DNA of 64,000 bases from Dendrocalamus latiflorus (GCA_017311315.1 CM029636.1:22375139-22439138), one strand, 5' to 3'. Shown: positions 46,227 to 58,019, counted from the first letter of the stretch. The notes: a model not told the origin generated them from the letters alone. A program made the numbers and translations.

Positions 46227-47098
46227 ACTCTATAGTCGCTACGACCACCTTCTGTAGCCATATGACCACGTACAAGAGGCTACGACCACCTTCTGTGACG
46301 CTACGACCGCTCTGCCAGTTTTACGACCATGTTGATAGTCGTTACGACCACGTTGTAGGCCCTCCAATCACTCCTCGCTGCTCCGACTACGTAGTTGTAA
46401 ACTTTAGCTGAAGTTACGACCACGTTCACTGTCGCTGCGCTGGCCTTCCTTCGACCACGTTCACCGTAGTCGTAGCTTCCTATGACCACGCAATGACTCT
46501 GCCGATCACTATGGTTGTAACGCTTTACGACCACGTCTCTCCACTGTGGTCATTTACGACTAAGACCTCTCACTGTGGTCGTTTACGACTTTTCCTTCTC
46601 AATGTGGTCGTAACACCTTTATGACCACGTTCACCTCTTCACTGCCGCGGATGTAACACCCTACAACCACGTTCACTTCTTCACAGCCGTGGTCATAGCA
46701 CTTTACGACCACACCTTCCTGCTGTGTGGTCGTGATCTTAATGTTTTACGATCACGTCTTCAGCACCGTGGCCATATCTCTGTTTACGACTATGTCTGCA
46801 GACTGCAATCCTCTGTTTGCCATGGTCGTAAGTTGTTTACGTCCACATCTGCGATCACACAGCGAACTCGATACTCGGTAGTCGATAATTTCCCTGAGCC
46901 AAATCACTTTTTTCTTCTCTTCTATTTGTTTCTTTTTCCTTCTTTTCTCACACTTTTCTCGGTTACATGGCTTTGCCTTTTATACCCTGCTCTACAAGTT
47001 CTATGACTATGACTCCAACTCGGGTTCGACTACAACTCGTACTCGGCTTCGACTACGAAGCGGACTCATTCTCGACTACGACAAGATTACCTCCAACA
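46227..47098 (-). mobile_element. copia 3' LTR (minus strand), end cut by CACTA
   Basis: On the minus strand it begins TGTTGGAGGTAATCTTGTC at 47098, next to a purine tract (aattagggagagaa), and matches 51360-52257. The outer ~35 bases present in the 5' LTR (tgttgcaatccttacgagc...) are absent; the CACTA terminus takes their place. The body is filled with tacgaccacg / cgtggtcgta words. Confidence 0.85.
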
Positions 47099-47331
47099 TT
47101 CTCTCCCTAATTTTGTTGTGTGATTTCGACCATTCCAAGCTTCCTCCTCATCTCCAAGAACCTTATCCGTCCAAGCGGCTTAGTCAGTATATCAGCCTTC
47201 TGATCATCTGTATTGGTGTACTTGATAGCGATTCTTCCTTCTTCAATACAATCTCTAATAAAGTGATATCTTATATCTATATGTTTGCTTCTATCATGAA
47301 GAAACAGATTATTGCTTAATGATATAGCCGA

Positions 47332-49925
47332 TTAGTTGTCTACCTTGAGTACAACCTTCATGGTTTCCTTTTCCAGCAGTTCTCCTAACAGCCGAGCAAG
47401 CCAGACTCCCTGGCATGATGCTGTGCATGCTGCTATATACTCTGCTTCGCAAGATGACAATGCCACCACTCTTTGCTTCTGAGATTTCCAACTAACCGGA
47501 CTATCTCCAAGCACATACATTACTCATGATGTGCTTTTTCGATCATCAACGTCTCCTGTCGTATCATTGTCACTATAGCCGATCAGCTGCAATTTCTTTT
47601 CACCTTCTCTCCTATACTAAATGCCAAAGAACAGAGTGCCCTTTATATATCTCAGAATGTGTTTAACAGCCATCAATGTTCATGAGTTGGCTTCTCCATG
47701 AACCGACTCACATACCCTACTGGAAATGTAATGTCGAGGCGGGTATGAACCAGATACCGCAAGCTCCCTACTATACTCTTGTACTACGTGGCATCAACTG
47801 GAGAGCTAGAACTTGTCTTTCTTAGCTTCAGACGATTCTCCATTGGAACTTGACATGGGCTGCACTCTCCCATGCTACACTTCTCTAGTATTTTCAAGGC
47901 ATAAACTGATTGACAAAGTGAGATGCCATCTTCAGTCTGCTTCACTTCAATGCCAAGGTAGTAACTCAGGAGCCCCAAATTAGTCATTTTAAATAGCTTT
48001 ATCATCTCCTCTTTAAACTTTATTTGTTCCGGTGATTATCAAGTCATCCACATAAACTCCCACAATTAACCTCATATTCTCATCACCTCTTGTATACACG
48101 GCATAATCGGTTTTACTCTGCTTGAAACCAAGTGTTGTGAGACTTTTGTCAAGCTTCATATTCCAAGACTGTGGCGCTTGTTTGAGCCCATATAATGCTT
48201 TGTTTTGTTTCAACACCTTTCCAGCTTGTGCTTTGATCTGAAACCCTAGTGGTTGAGCTATATATACTTCCTCCTCAATGTCTCCATTCAAGAATGCCGT
48301 TTTTATATCCATGTGGTGAATCTCCCATCCACCATGGGCTGCCACTACAATGAGAACACGAATTGTCTCCATATGAGCCACCAGCACAAATTCTTCTTCA
48401 TAATCTACTCCATATTTTTGAACATAGCCTTTAGCTACAAGACGTGCTTTATGCTTCACCACCTTTCCCTGAGAATTCTTTTTTACTTTGTAAATCCATT
48501 TCAAACCAATAGCCTGTTGACCTTTAGGTAAATCAGTGAGTTTCCATGTGTTATTATCTTCAATTGACTTCATTTCTTCTTGCATAGCCACTCTCCAATG
48601 CTCTTCATTCTTGGCTTCTTCATAATTCTCAGGTTCTTCGGCTGAGGCATAAAGTAACATTTCATCAGCATGCACAGGCTCTATTTGTGCATATATCTCA
48701 CTAATGCTCCTCATCTTTGGTGCTCTATCAACCGAACCTTCCTCTAGGGTTTCGATTTCAGGTGACGCCTCTTGAGTTGTAGTTGCTCTAACACCCGATG
48801 AGCTTGTGCTTTGAGGTGTACTTGGACCTGCATCTTCCCAGCCTATGCTATCTTCTTCTTGTACACCTACTGTTCCCTCATCAAAAGTAACCCAATTCTG
48901 CATATTTCTTTCTATGTCTTGATGTTCTTTCCACTCTCAATGTTTGTCTTCTTGAAACACAACATCTCCACTCACATGAAGCCTCTTCTCAACCGGGTCA
49001 TATAGCATGTACACCTTGCTGCCCGATTCTGAGCTAAGATGGATCATCTTCTTGCTTCTGTCATCCAACTTCTTCAAGTGATTGTTTGGTTTCACATGTG
49101 CTAAGCAGCCAAATACTTTTAGATGCGTAACATTCGGCTTTCTTCCTAACCATAGTTCATATGGAGTAATTCCATCAAGTGCTCTTCTGGTGGCACGGTT
49201 AAGAAGATAAACCGCGTGCCTCACTCCTCTGCCCAAAATCTCCCACGCAGGAATTTGCTCTTTAGTAAACTCTGTGTTGTTGCCATCACAATTCTATTTC
49301 TTCTCTCCATGACTCCATTTTGTTGAGGTGAGTATGGAGCTGTAAAGTACCTTGCTATGCCTTTCATTTCACAGACCGAGTTAAATTCTTTTGATAGAAA
49401 CTCTCCTCCTCGATCTGATCTGACAACCTTGACTTTGAATTCAACTTCTTTTTCTGCTAGTGCTATGAACTTTTGAAAACAGACCTTAGCCTCATCCTTG
49501 CTTTTTAACATGTACACCCACATAGCTCTGGAATAGTCATCAACTACAAGCATGAAGTACTGATTTTCGGCATCCGTTCGTGGTGTGATTGGTCCACAGA
49601 GATCAACATGCACTAGCTCTAATGGGTGAGATGCTCTAAACTGGGACTGGGATGGAAAAGAACTGCGAGCCTATTTTGCCACCAAACAACCTTCACAAAC
49701 CTGCTCTAGGTGATTGATTTTTCGTAGGCCAACCACCATCTCCTTTTCTGCCATGAGTTTGATTCTATGGAAGTTCATGTGACCAAATTTAGCATGCCAC
49801 AACCATGCTGAATCCTCACTTGAGATCTTCAGGCATTTCGGTTTGCCGGTTTCAATTGAGATTTTATACAAGCAGTTCGCTGATCTCTGCACTTTCATTA
49901 ACAGCTGCTCACTGCTATCAAACAC
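47332..49925 (-). pseudogene. copia pol: integrase, RT and RNase H (minus strand)
   Basis: From high to low coordinates: GAG-pre-integrase (HAKFGHMNFHRIKLMAEKE, CEGCLVAK), integrase core with Asp in HVDLCGPITPRT, Asp in VVRSDRGGEFLS and Glu in SPQQNGVMERRN, then RT (IGLKWIYKVKKNSQGKVVKH, MDIKTAFLNGDIEEEVYI, YGLKQAPQSWN, and the catalytic VYVDDLIITG near 48040), YLGIEVKQTEDGISLCQ, and RNase H (SPVSWKSQKQRVVALSSCEA, EYIAACTASCQGVWLARLL). Only a handful of stops and frame breaks interrupt it, so this is a fairly young copy. The chance plus-strand ORFs across it are not genes. Confidence 0.92.
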
Positions 49926-49931
49926 CTTTAA

Positions 49932-50490
49932 CTAATTGTTTATCAATTCAATTCGGTACCCTTCTTTAGTTAGCTGTCCTAAACTTATGATATTGCTGCA
50001 AAGACTCGGTATATAATACACATCTGATAGCAGTTTTTGTCCTCCATCCTTGCAATCCATGAGAATTGTGCCTTTTCCTCTGATCTGGACCGTTGAGCCA
50101 TCTCCAAACTGTACCACACCGAGTACCTTTTTATCTAGCTCATGAAACATAGAGTATGTACCTGTCATGTGGTTGCTTGCCCTGTGTCTAGGTACCATAT
50201 GCTGGCTGTTCCTGGGTCTTCTTTCCCTTCTCTATCAGGTTTGGAAACACCTTTCCTTCATTCAGCAGTACCATTGTCTGCACGGCTTCAGTATAGAGGG
50301 ATAGTAGCAAAGTCGGCTCTCCATCTTTATGGGTGTGAGTGAGGTTTGCCTCCTCAACTCTTTTTCTTGCTCCTGCAGTTTGCTGCATAGTGTCCAAACT
50401 TTTTGCAATTGTGGCACTGAATATGACTTTGACATTCAGCAGCGTAATGGCCGAATTCTTCACACTCGAAATATTGGACATGTGATTTGT
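49932..50490 (-). pseudogene. copia zinc knuckles and protease (minus strand)
   Basis: Two CCHC-like knuckles lie at about 50365-50480: CEEFGHYAAEC (its first Cys replaced) and CHNCKKFGHYAANC (complete). The protease start WYLDTG near 50190 is followed after one missing base by ASNHMTGTYSMFHEL and VVQFGDGSTVQIRGKGTILM, DVYYIPSLCSNIISLGQL. The frame slips exactly at the catalytic DTGAS. Confidence 0.8.
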
Positions 50491-50611
50491 CTTGCAGCTT
50501 GTCTCCACTACCTCGCCCAACTCTTTCTCCATGGCATGCTCTTCCACCTCTTCCAGCCTGGAACCCTCTTCCTCTCTGGCCATACCCGCGTCCATGACCA
50601 GAGAGTGAGCC

Positions 50612-51310
50612 TCATCCAAAGGATGAGCCACAGCCACCCCTTGATGATGGGTCTGCATGGTTTGGCTTGCCTTGGTTCCTAGTGTCCTCCTTCGCTAGAA
50701 ATACTTGTTCGTTGCGTGTTAGGTACAACTTCAAGAGCTGCTCGTGTGCCTTGAGCGACCCAGTTACCTCTTCTATCTTCATATTCACAAGATCACGGGA
50801 ATACATGAGTGTAGTCACTACTGGAAGAAACCTCTCTGGCAGGACTCTCAAGTATTTCTTCACAGCCACCTCATCTTCTAGTTTGTCACCAAGAGATTTG
50901 ATCTCGTTGACGGCTTCATTGAATTTCCCAGAGAACTCTTCCACCGTTTGGTTCTCTCCCATCTTCATTGCCTCGAATTTGCTCCGTAGAGTTTGGAGTT
51001 GAACTTTCTTTACTCTGTCTACGCCTTCATGCATTGTTTGAAGTGCTGCCCAAGCCTCTCGTGTCGTCTCTCTGCCGGTCAATTGACACATCATTGAATC
51101 GGGTACAGCCTGGTAGATCACTGCCAATGCCGTCTGATCTAGTTGATCGTTAATCTCCTTGTCTTTCCCCTTCGGATCAACTGCACCCTAGACTCCCTGA
51201 GCACGCATATTGGCCTTCATCTTAATGGCCCAGACCGGATAGTTATCCGGGGTGAGAAGAGGATACTACAGCGACACAACGCTCTCCTTGGACTTCAACG
51301 ACTCTCCCAT
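50612..51310 (-). pseudogene. copia gag (minus strand)
   Basis: ATG at 51310 begins MGESLKSKESVVSL. Two stops at places where relatives have Gln and Trp interrupt the first 50 codons. The reading continues IYQAVPDSMMCQLTGRETTR, AWAALQTMHEGVDRVKKVQL and EFSGKFNEAVNEIKSLGDKL, the UBN2 gag domain. The start codon lies directly against the PBS. Confidence 0.85.
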
Positions 51311-51325
51311 GGCTCTGATACCACT
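51311..51325 (-). other. copia primer binding site
   Basis: Reads agtggtatcagagcc on the minus strand, complementary to the 3' end of initiator tRNA-Met, directly after the LTR ending ...caaca. Confidence 0.9.
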
Positions 51326-52257
51326 TGTTGCAATCCTTACGAGCTCTCCAGGATCTTACGACCACTCTATAGTCGCTACGACCACCTTCTATAGCCGTAC
51401 GACCACGTACAAGATATTACGACCACCTCCTGTGATGCTACGACCGCTCTGCCGGTTTTACGACCACGTTGATAGCCGTTACGACCACGTTGTAGGCCCT
51501 CCGATCACTCCTCGCTACTCGGACTACGTAGTCATAAACTTCAGCCGAAGTTATGACCACATTCACCACCGCTGTGCTAGCCTTCCTTCGACCACGTTCA
51601 CCGTAGTTGTGGCTTCCTACAACCACGCAGTGACTCTGCCGATCACTGTGGTCGTAACGCTTTATGACCACGTCTCCCCGCTGTGGTCGTTTATGACTAA
51701 GACCTCTCGCTGTGGTTGTTTATGACTTTGCCTTCTCACTATGGTCGTAACACCTTTACGACCATGTTCACCTCTTCACTCCCATGGTCATAACACCCTA
51801 CGACCATGTTCACTTCTTCACGACCATGGTCGTAGCACTTTACGACCACGCCTTCCTGCTGTGTGGTCATGATCGTAATGCTTTACGATCACATCTTCAG
51901 CACCTACGGACTCTTTCGCTCGATCGCCGTGGTCATATCTATGTTTACGACTATGTCTGCGATCCTCCATTTGCTGTGGTCGTAAGTCGTTACGACCACG
52001 TCTGCAATCACACAGCGAACTCGATACTCAGTAGTCGATAGTTTCCCTAAGCCAAATCGCTCTTTTCTTCTCTTCTCTTTATTTCTTTTTCCTTCTTTTC
52101 TTACACTTTTCTCGGTTACCTGGTTTTGCCTTTTATACCCTGCTCTACAAGTTCTATGACTACGACTATGACTCCAACTCGGGTTTGACTACAACTCGTA
52201 CTCGGCTTCGACTGCGAAGCGGACTCATTCTCGACTATGACAAGATTACATCCAACA
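51326..52257 (-). mobile_element. copia 5' LTR (minus strand), complete
   Basis: Minus-strand start TGTTGGATGTAATC at 52257, end ggattgcaaca at 51326, 932 bp. It contains dozens of tacgaccacg / cgtggtcgta / gttacgacc words. It abuts the P450 fragment at 52258. Confidence 0.9.
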
Positions 52258-52668
52258 GAGGTGGCCTTCTACCGGCACAGCGTGTCCGCGTCCTACTGGA
52301 AGATGATGAGATGGCTGAAGGAGTGTTACGCAACTTTGTCACAGAGAGGATCTGGAGGAGGATGGCCGGCCACCATACTGACAACAAGACCGTCACCATG
52401 GACATGCTGTCCTATTACATCAATGACCCAGACTATTTTAAAGATGGCGGGGAGCTCACTGACTTCCTGCACAGGATGTTCATCAACTTCATTGTCGCAT
52501 TCCGGGACCCGATGGGCGCAGTGTTACCATGGCTCGTCTACAACATCGCCACGAACCCACACGTCGTGTCTACCATCTGCAAGGAACTGGCGCTTATCGT
52601 CGCATGCAAATCCACCGCCGCCGCCGGTGGTGCCACCGTGATCTTTGAGCCAGAAGAGACCAAAGACC
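52258..52668 (+). pseudogene. Fragment of a second CYP86/96-like P450 gene
   Basis: It is close in sequence to bases 37017-37467 of the intact gene (FYRHSV, HTDNKTVTMDMLSYYINDP, FIVAFRDPMGAVLPWLVYNI, EPEETKDL). A 34-base deletion relative to the intact gene (its 37080-37113) shifts the frame. It lacks the N-terminal half, ExxR, PERF and haem loop. It starts at the end of the minus-strand copia LTR and stops at the start of a plus-strand copia LTR (52669), so both elements lie in or beside the same P450 copy. Confidence 0.9.
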
Positions 52669-53349
52669 TGTCAGAATAATTGATCAAGTTGTCAGTTTGG
52701 GCCAAGTTTTTGAGCACGACGTCCTGGTCGTGCGCGTCAAGTAGTCGAGCACAACGTCCTAGTCATGCGCTTAGTCGAGTCTTTCTTGGTTTTCAGTTAG
52801 AGAACGTGTGCAGTTTGCGGTGTGGAATGGCACGACCATGTAGTCGTGGCGTACGTTTAGGAGGGGCCAAATGGCCATTACTTGTACTCTTTTGGTATAA
52901 ATAGAGTTCCCAGAAAAGCTGCAGAGAGTGATTTGAATGCAGCACAAAATCATGTGTCTTCCATCTCTATCGCGTGAGTTAAGCCAAGTGTTGAGGAACT
53001 CGTAAGTTGTAGAGCTTTTAAGACTTGCCAATCGGAATCGACTTGCTAGTCAAGTCGTAGAGTGCCTCTGACTTCCTAGTCGTATACGACTTCTGACTGC
53101 CAGCTGTGACTAGATACTCGTGGTAGCTCCGAGTACTCGTAAATGACTTCGTGGTCGTAACTTCGAGTGCTCGTAAACGACTACGTGGTCGTAGCTTCGA
53201 GTGGTCGTAAATGACCTCATAGTCATAAGTTCAACTATGTGGTCATAAGACATTTTGCGTGGTCGTAAGATGTTCTACGTGGTCGTAAGTTCGATTGTGT
53301 GGTCGTAACGAGTACCAGGTATTCGTAGTCGTGGGACTAAGTTTCAACA
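52669..53349 (+). mobile_element. copia 5' LTR (plus strand)
   Basis: TGTCAGAATAATTGATC to ...gggactaagtttcaaca (681 bp), then agtggtatcaaagcc (PBS with one mismatch, 53350-53364). Array words cgtggtcgta / ctcgtaaacgactac fill 53090-53330. It resembles, but is not the same family as, the minus-strand LTR beside it. Confidence 0.8.
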
Positions 53350-53363
53350 AGTGGTATCAAAGC

Positions 53364-53760
53364 CTCATCGACCATCTGGAAGATTTGTCTTCGTCGAGGG
53401 CTTGACCGGGAAGGCAGTCTATGACTCCTCCACGGCAAGACCATTTGTGCTCGCCTACGCCTCCTCCGAATTGACTGCAGCACTGTGACGACGGTGGTCA
53501 TGTGCCAGTCATCTAGCACGTCGTTAGGGAGTCTTTGGGCTCGGTGGTCTACCCCATGCTCACACAAATGAACTACAATGACTGGGCGGTCGTCATGCGA
53601 GTAGCAAAGAATAACCAAATGATGACATGCGATGTTTTGCCGTGGAGTTGAAGACTTGCCGGTCATTTCTAATCCATGTTGAGGAAAGCCCAAACGACTT
53701 GGACCAGCTCTACAAATTAAGCCTTGCTCCTCGATTTCACTAGTAGTTGTTCTTTCTCTG
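53364..53760 (+). pseudogene. Start of copia gag, truncated
   Basis: The reading contains MLTQMNYNDWAVVMRVAKNN (about 53560-53620), the DUF4219 start of copia gag, after a leader with the Gly/Ser-poor 5' end. It breaks off before the truncated LTR at 53780. Confidence 0.6.
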
Positions 53761-53779
53761 CTCTAAAGATGGCGAACAC

Positions 53780-54983
53780 CAAGCCACTCACAATTTGGCG
53801 CCAAGCTTCTTCACAATCTCCTTGAAGAGATCACCGCACAAACTCCCGCCAAGCCATCTAGATGTCGGCCAGCTCCAAGTGTAATTAATCACTGCTTTGC
53901 TTGATGGTAATCAAGTGTCAAAGATCAATCTAGAATAAATGCACCTAAATTTAGCTCAACTACCGCAAATAAATGCAACAAGAGTAAATGAGGTGTGGAG
54001 AGAGTTCTCTTAGCTCAAAGATGTCCAATAAAGTTTCTAACATCTGTCCTTAAGCTGGTAGAGGGGTATTTATATGCTCACCAACCAAATTCGACCATTA
54101 GAGGCAAGATCCTGAAATTTTTAGCACGAGCGGTAGTACCACCATTCATCAGTCGGTACTACCGCACCTGCACTGATAGCACAGTAACGGCTATAGTAGT
54201 CATACTCATTACCTCTGAACTAGCCATTGAAATTATGATGCAGTACTACCGCCTTTGTAAATGCGGTAGTTCTGCTCTTCGGTAGTGCCGATTTCTGGTG
54301 CGGTGCTACCATTTGTCTTGAGGACCAAAACTTGGTCCTCTCTGAAAAAACATTCTGCCCTTTCATTCAGTCCTTTTAAGGTGCGGTAGTACCGTTTAAG
54401 ATTTGCAGTCATACCGCAATGCGGTAGTACCACCATTTTAACTCTAGTGCTACCGTTTTCTAGAGTCGCAAATGTGCTCTAAAGGTGCCTCTCTAGAAAA
54501 AAAACATACCGCCAATGAAAACTCGGTACTTCCGGGTTGTAGAAGTACCGCACTGCCTTCCCGGTCATACCACACTGCGGTTGTACCGTTGTGTAAACTC
54601 CGGTACTACCAATTTTCTGAAAATGCACAGTTGACTTTCAATTCAAACTCTAACTTCGTGCATGATCCTAAATTGACCCAAATGGCATAAGAACATGTTG
54701 TCAAGCTACTAGTCATGTTCCCTTTTAATAGTACGATATCTAACATAAAATCCGGTCTTCCATCCTTTTCTCCTAAGACCAGTAAAATCAAAAAGTATCG
54801 TAAACTACTTATACCTTCGTCTTGACCCATTTTGATCTTCATGTTGACCTTTAGCATGCGTTTTCAAGTTGTCACATTCATCATCGGGACTAAAGCATTG
54901 AAACACTCAATAAACATGTTAGTCCCATATTCACATATTGTCATTAATTACCAAAACAATTTTTAGGTACCTAAATGCTTTCA
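53780..54983 (+). mobile_element. Truncated LTR related to the solo LTR at 30633
   Basis: Shared blocks are ttctcacaatctcctttgag-type sequence (53810), the GCGGTAGTACCGC array, agtcccatattcac, ccaaaac(a/c)attttta and the end aatgctttca at 54983. The start (TGTAGG...) is missing. Confidence 0.7.
54130..54610. repeat. GCGGTAGTACCGC quasi-palindrome array, second copy
   Basis: It carries about ten words such as gcggtagtaccacc, cggtactaccgc, gcggtagtaccg and cggtacttccgg. The spacing and order differ from the array at 31350-31830. Confidence 0.8.
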
Positions 54984-55369
54984 AAAATGCATGCTTGCTA
55001 GTGCCAAAGAAGTGGCCATTTGGCAGCAAAGGAGTGGAGAGGTCAGGCTATAGAACACACTTCCCTTGCATTGTTAATGATGATGGATTGACACTACAAA
55101 TGAAGTTAAAGTTTGCAAATAAAGTTACAACACGATAGCATTTTTACTCTTAATACGACTACACACACAACAAGAAGTGTTGCTAGCTGTCACACTGGTG
55201 TTCCTACTCATTGGCAAGCACCTTGGATCTTCTCGTAGTGTGGCATTCCTAGCCACAACAGCTGCAATGTCTACCTGCCGCTCCAGCTTCTCCTTCATCC
55301 ATATTGTTCCTAATGCGACGACTCTATCAATGGCCCTTCCCACCCTTCAAAAGGTCTAGATCCAGAATC
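54984..55369. other. No gene seen
   Basis: Sequence between the truncated LTR and the MULE remnant, without a supported ORF. Confidence 0.4.
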
Positions 55370-56990
55370 CAACTCTCTGTACAATATCTGACGTGGTAAA
55401 ATTACCCACAACCCTGAAGCCTCTTAGCTCGCCGCACCACGCTTGCAACACCATCTCATTCATGAAGTACTCCAACATGAAGTTCGATGGGTCCATGTTG
55501 ATAGTCCCACATGCAGCAAGGCATGAGAGCATGGCTTATGAAGGAGCTTTAGCTTGTTGCATGTGTAGCTAGGTTCGTTCACATAATCTCTAAGGCATAC
55601 CTTGTGAGTAACAAGAGAGCGGGCAGTCCCAAATCCGGCTCTATCCCGAAAGAGTACATCAAAACGATGCTCCGTATTGCCCATCATGAAGACCATGCAC
55701 GACTGACTCTTCTCGGTCTTGGCCTGCATGTACGCTGTGATCTTTGAGCGATACGGTTTATGTGGGTTGGCTGCATGAAGTACTGCATTTGTATGCCTTT
55801 CCCTAAAATATCCGATTGTACCTTACAGATCGCCTTCCACGATGGCGATGAGGGGCTGAGAATGGATGCCCCCTAAGAACCCAGTTGTACACCTCTGCAA
55901 GGTTAATGATCATTATGCCATACCTCGCACTGCTATGTCGTGCAACAAGGACCATGCTCTAATGGCTTGGCCTCAATCCAATAGGAGAAACACTTGATAT
56001 TCCTCAAGATCCTCCGCATCACATCGGGAGGGTCAAACTCCGGCAATGGTGCGAGGTGTTCAGGTTGCGCCACCCCAGGAATGGCCACCCACTTGTTCCT
56101 CTCGATGATGTGTTTCCTGGTGTGCTCCTCCGACATCTCCCATAGCACATCGAATTTACGCTACTGGTTCTGCATAGCCAGTCTCTTGAATAGCTTCATT
56201 AATAGTTGCTACGGGAATTGTTTGAAAAGGTTGGACTCCAGATGGCGAATGCACCATCTGTTCCTCATATTTGGCCAAGGGAAGTGCTCCTCCGGGTCTT
56301 GCTGAAATTTTCTTGTGGCCTTCATCATCCTGGGGTGCGCGATCATGGATTATACAGACATCAAGATGTGCCCCAACTACTCCCTCCTTCAAATGTCGAA
56401 AGAACCACAACCAGCTATCGAATTCTCACTTTCGATCAATACGATGGCCAAGGGCAAAATCTGATTGTTGCCATCAATGCCAATTACTGTCAGGATCTGC
56501 CCCATGTATTTCCCTGTTAGAAACATCCCGTCGACTGAGATCATTGGTAACATGTGCTTAAAAGCGTAGATGCAGGCATCGAAGGCTAAAAAGACCCTCT
56601 GCAAAACCAGGTAACCGAACAATCTTTTGGATGGCTTGTCCTGCACAGCAATGTATATACCCGGGTTCCTATCCTATATCACCTCAAGCATACGAGGAAG
56701 TTTGACGTAAGCCATCTCGAAAGAATCGAACCTCCTTTCCAAAGCCTTTTGCTTCGCACGTTATGCCTTGGTGTAGCTAATCTTGTACTTAAATTTTTGC
56801 TCAATAGTCACCATGATGTGCTTAGCCTCCAGTTCCTTCTTCTTCACTATCTCTTCATACATAAGATTGGCTATAAATGTGCACATCAGGTTACGATGTT
56901 TCGGTAAAACACTATTAAGCACGCAGTAGTGCGGCTTCACCTTTGAGACAATTCAGTGAGTCTCGTACTTAGATCTGCGTGTGTGTGCAC
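55370..56990 (-). pseudogene. MULE (MuDR-type) transposase pseudogene
   Basis: From high to low coordinates: DNA-binding part (HRNLMCTFIANLMYEEIVKK, EQKFKYKISYTKA, RRFDSFEMAYVKLPRML), the MULE catalytic region (RVFLAFDACIYAFKHMLPMI, SVDGMFLTGKYMGQILTVIG, NNQILPLAIVLIESEN, 56389-56646), and the SWIM zinc finger (YTCNKLKLLHKPCSHALLHV, about 55540), flanked by MLWEMSEEHTRKHI. Stops occur at KA*RAKQK (a Trp position) and before DRNPG, and frames change around 56380 and 55900. No terminal inverted repeats were found by eye. Confidence 0.85.
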
Positions 56991-57800
56991 ACCAAGGACA
57001 ACCAACTCCAAATCCCATGTAGGATGACACTACACACCTTGGGGTCTAAGGAGAATCTGCGTGTGAGCTAGTACAAGACTTATTTAATTAGAATATTCTC
57101 TGCGTCCGGGTGTACCATACTGACTTGCGAGAAACTGCTTAGGTCAATACCATATGGACCTTCACGAATGGTACCAATACCATAATGCACTACTAATCTT
57201 GTGGTTGACTGATTTCTCACTGCAAATATTAATATTTATCAACATGCATTCACTAAATATGTGTAAACAAATATGTAGCTACACGTTGCCTATATTTGGA
57301 TGAGAACAAGAACGGATGAGGCTATTACCTTCACGTGAAGACCTTTTCTTCTTATCAACAAGCTTCCTTCGTCTTTCTCTCTAACCTCACGACCTCCTCT
57401 TCTCTTCTTCTCTCCTCCCAAGCTTCTCTTCTCTCCTTCACTCCATCTCCCGAGCTCTTCTACTTCTTCCCCCTCTCCTCTTACTCTCTCGAGCTTCTTT
57501 GCTTATCCTCCTCTCGCGTCTTTCTCCCCCTCTTCACTGCCCCTCTTCTTCTCGCTCTCTCCTTTTCTCCTCTCTCAAGCTCCTCTCGTTCTCTTGCAAG
57601 AGAAATGGTGAGAGAGCCCCTGAGAGAGTTGGGTCAAAAAGAAATGAATGAGCTGGCTGCAAGTAGCCGCTTCACCGTTGGACGACTAGTACAATGACTA
57701 GTACTAGTCGCCCGACGGTTGGGCGACTAGAGGCACTAGTCGCCCCACGGTTGGGCGACTTGGCCATATCACCCAATTGTGGAGTGACAGATAGCTATTA
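56991..57800. other. Pyrimidine-rich tract and palindromic repeats
   Basis: 57340-57600 is a long C/T-rich tract (possible promoter or leader-like sequence). 57675-57760 holds repeats of gttgggcgactagt, including a perfect 10-bp inverted repeat (gggcgactag ... ctagtcgccc, loop of 5) at 57721-57745. No gene is supported. Confidence 0.55.
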
Positions 57801-58019
57801 CTATAAAATAAAAAACATAGGTATATTAGTGTAATTTGAAGTAAAAAATAGATTATTTAAAAAAATTCATGGCAGCGTTCGTGAAAAAAATTGCAGCTGT
57901 GGATTAGTCGACAAATACAGGATGCTGCTTAGAGAGAAATCAGCCATACATGCATCTTAACTGCGAATCTGCTATGTATCCCGTGGCTAGGGAGCTGTTC
58001 TGTCTCTGCAAACTACAAT

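Noticed and set aside
46235..47000. Repeat array resembling CRISPR or a satellite
   Set aside because: It is part of a copia LTR with a partner copy at 51350-52257; spacing is irregular.
48253..49005. Plus-strand ORFs across the copia pol
   Set aside because: Complementary-frame shadows of RT and integrase on the minus strand.
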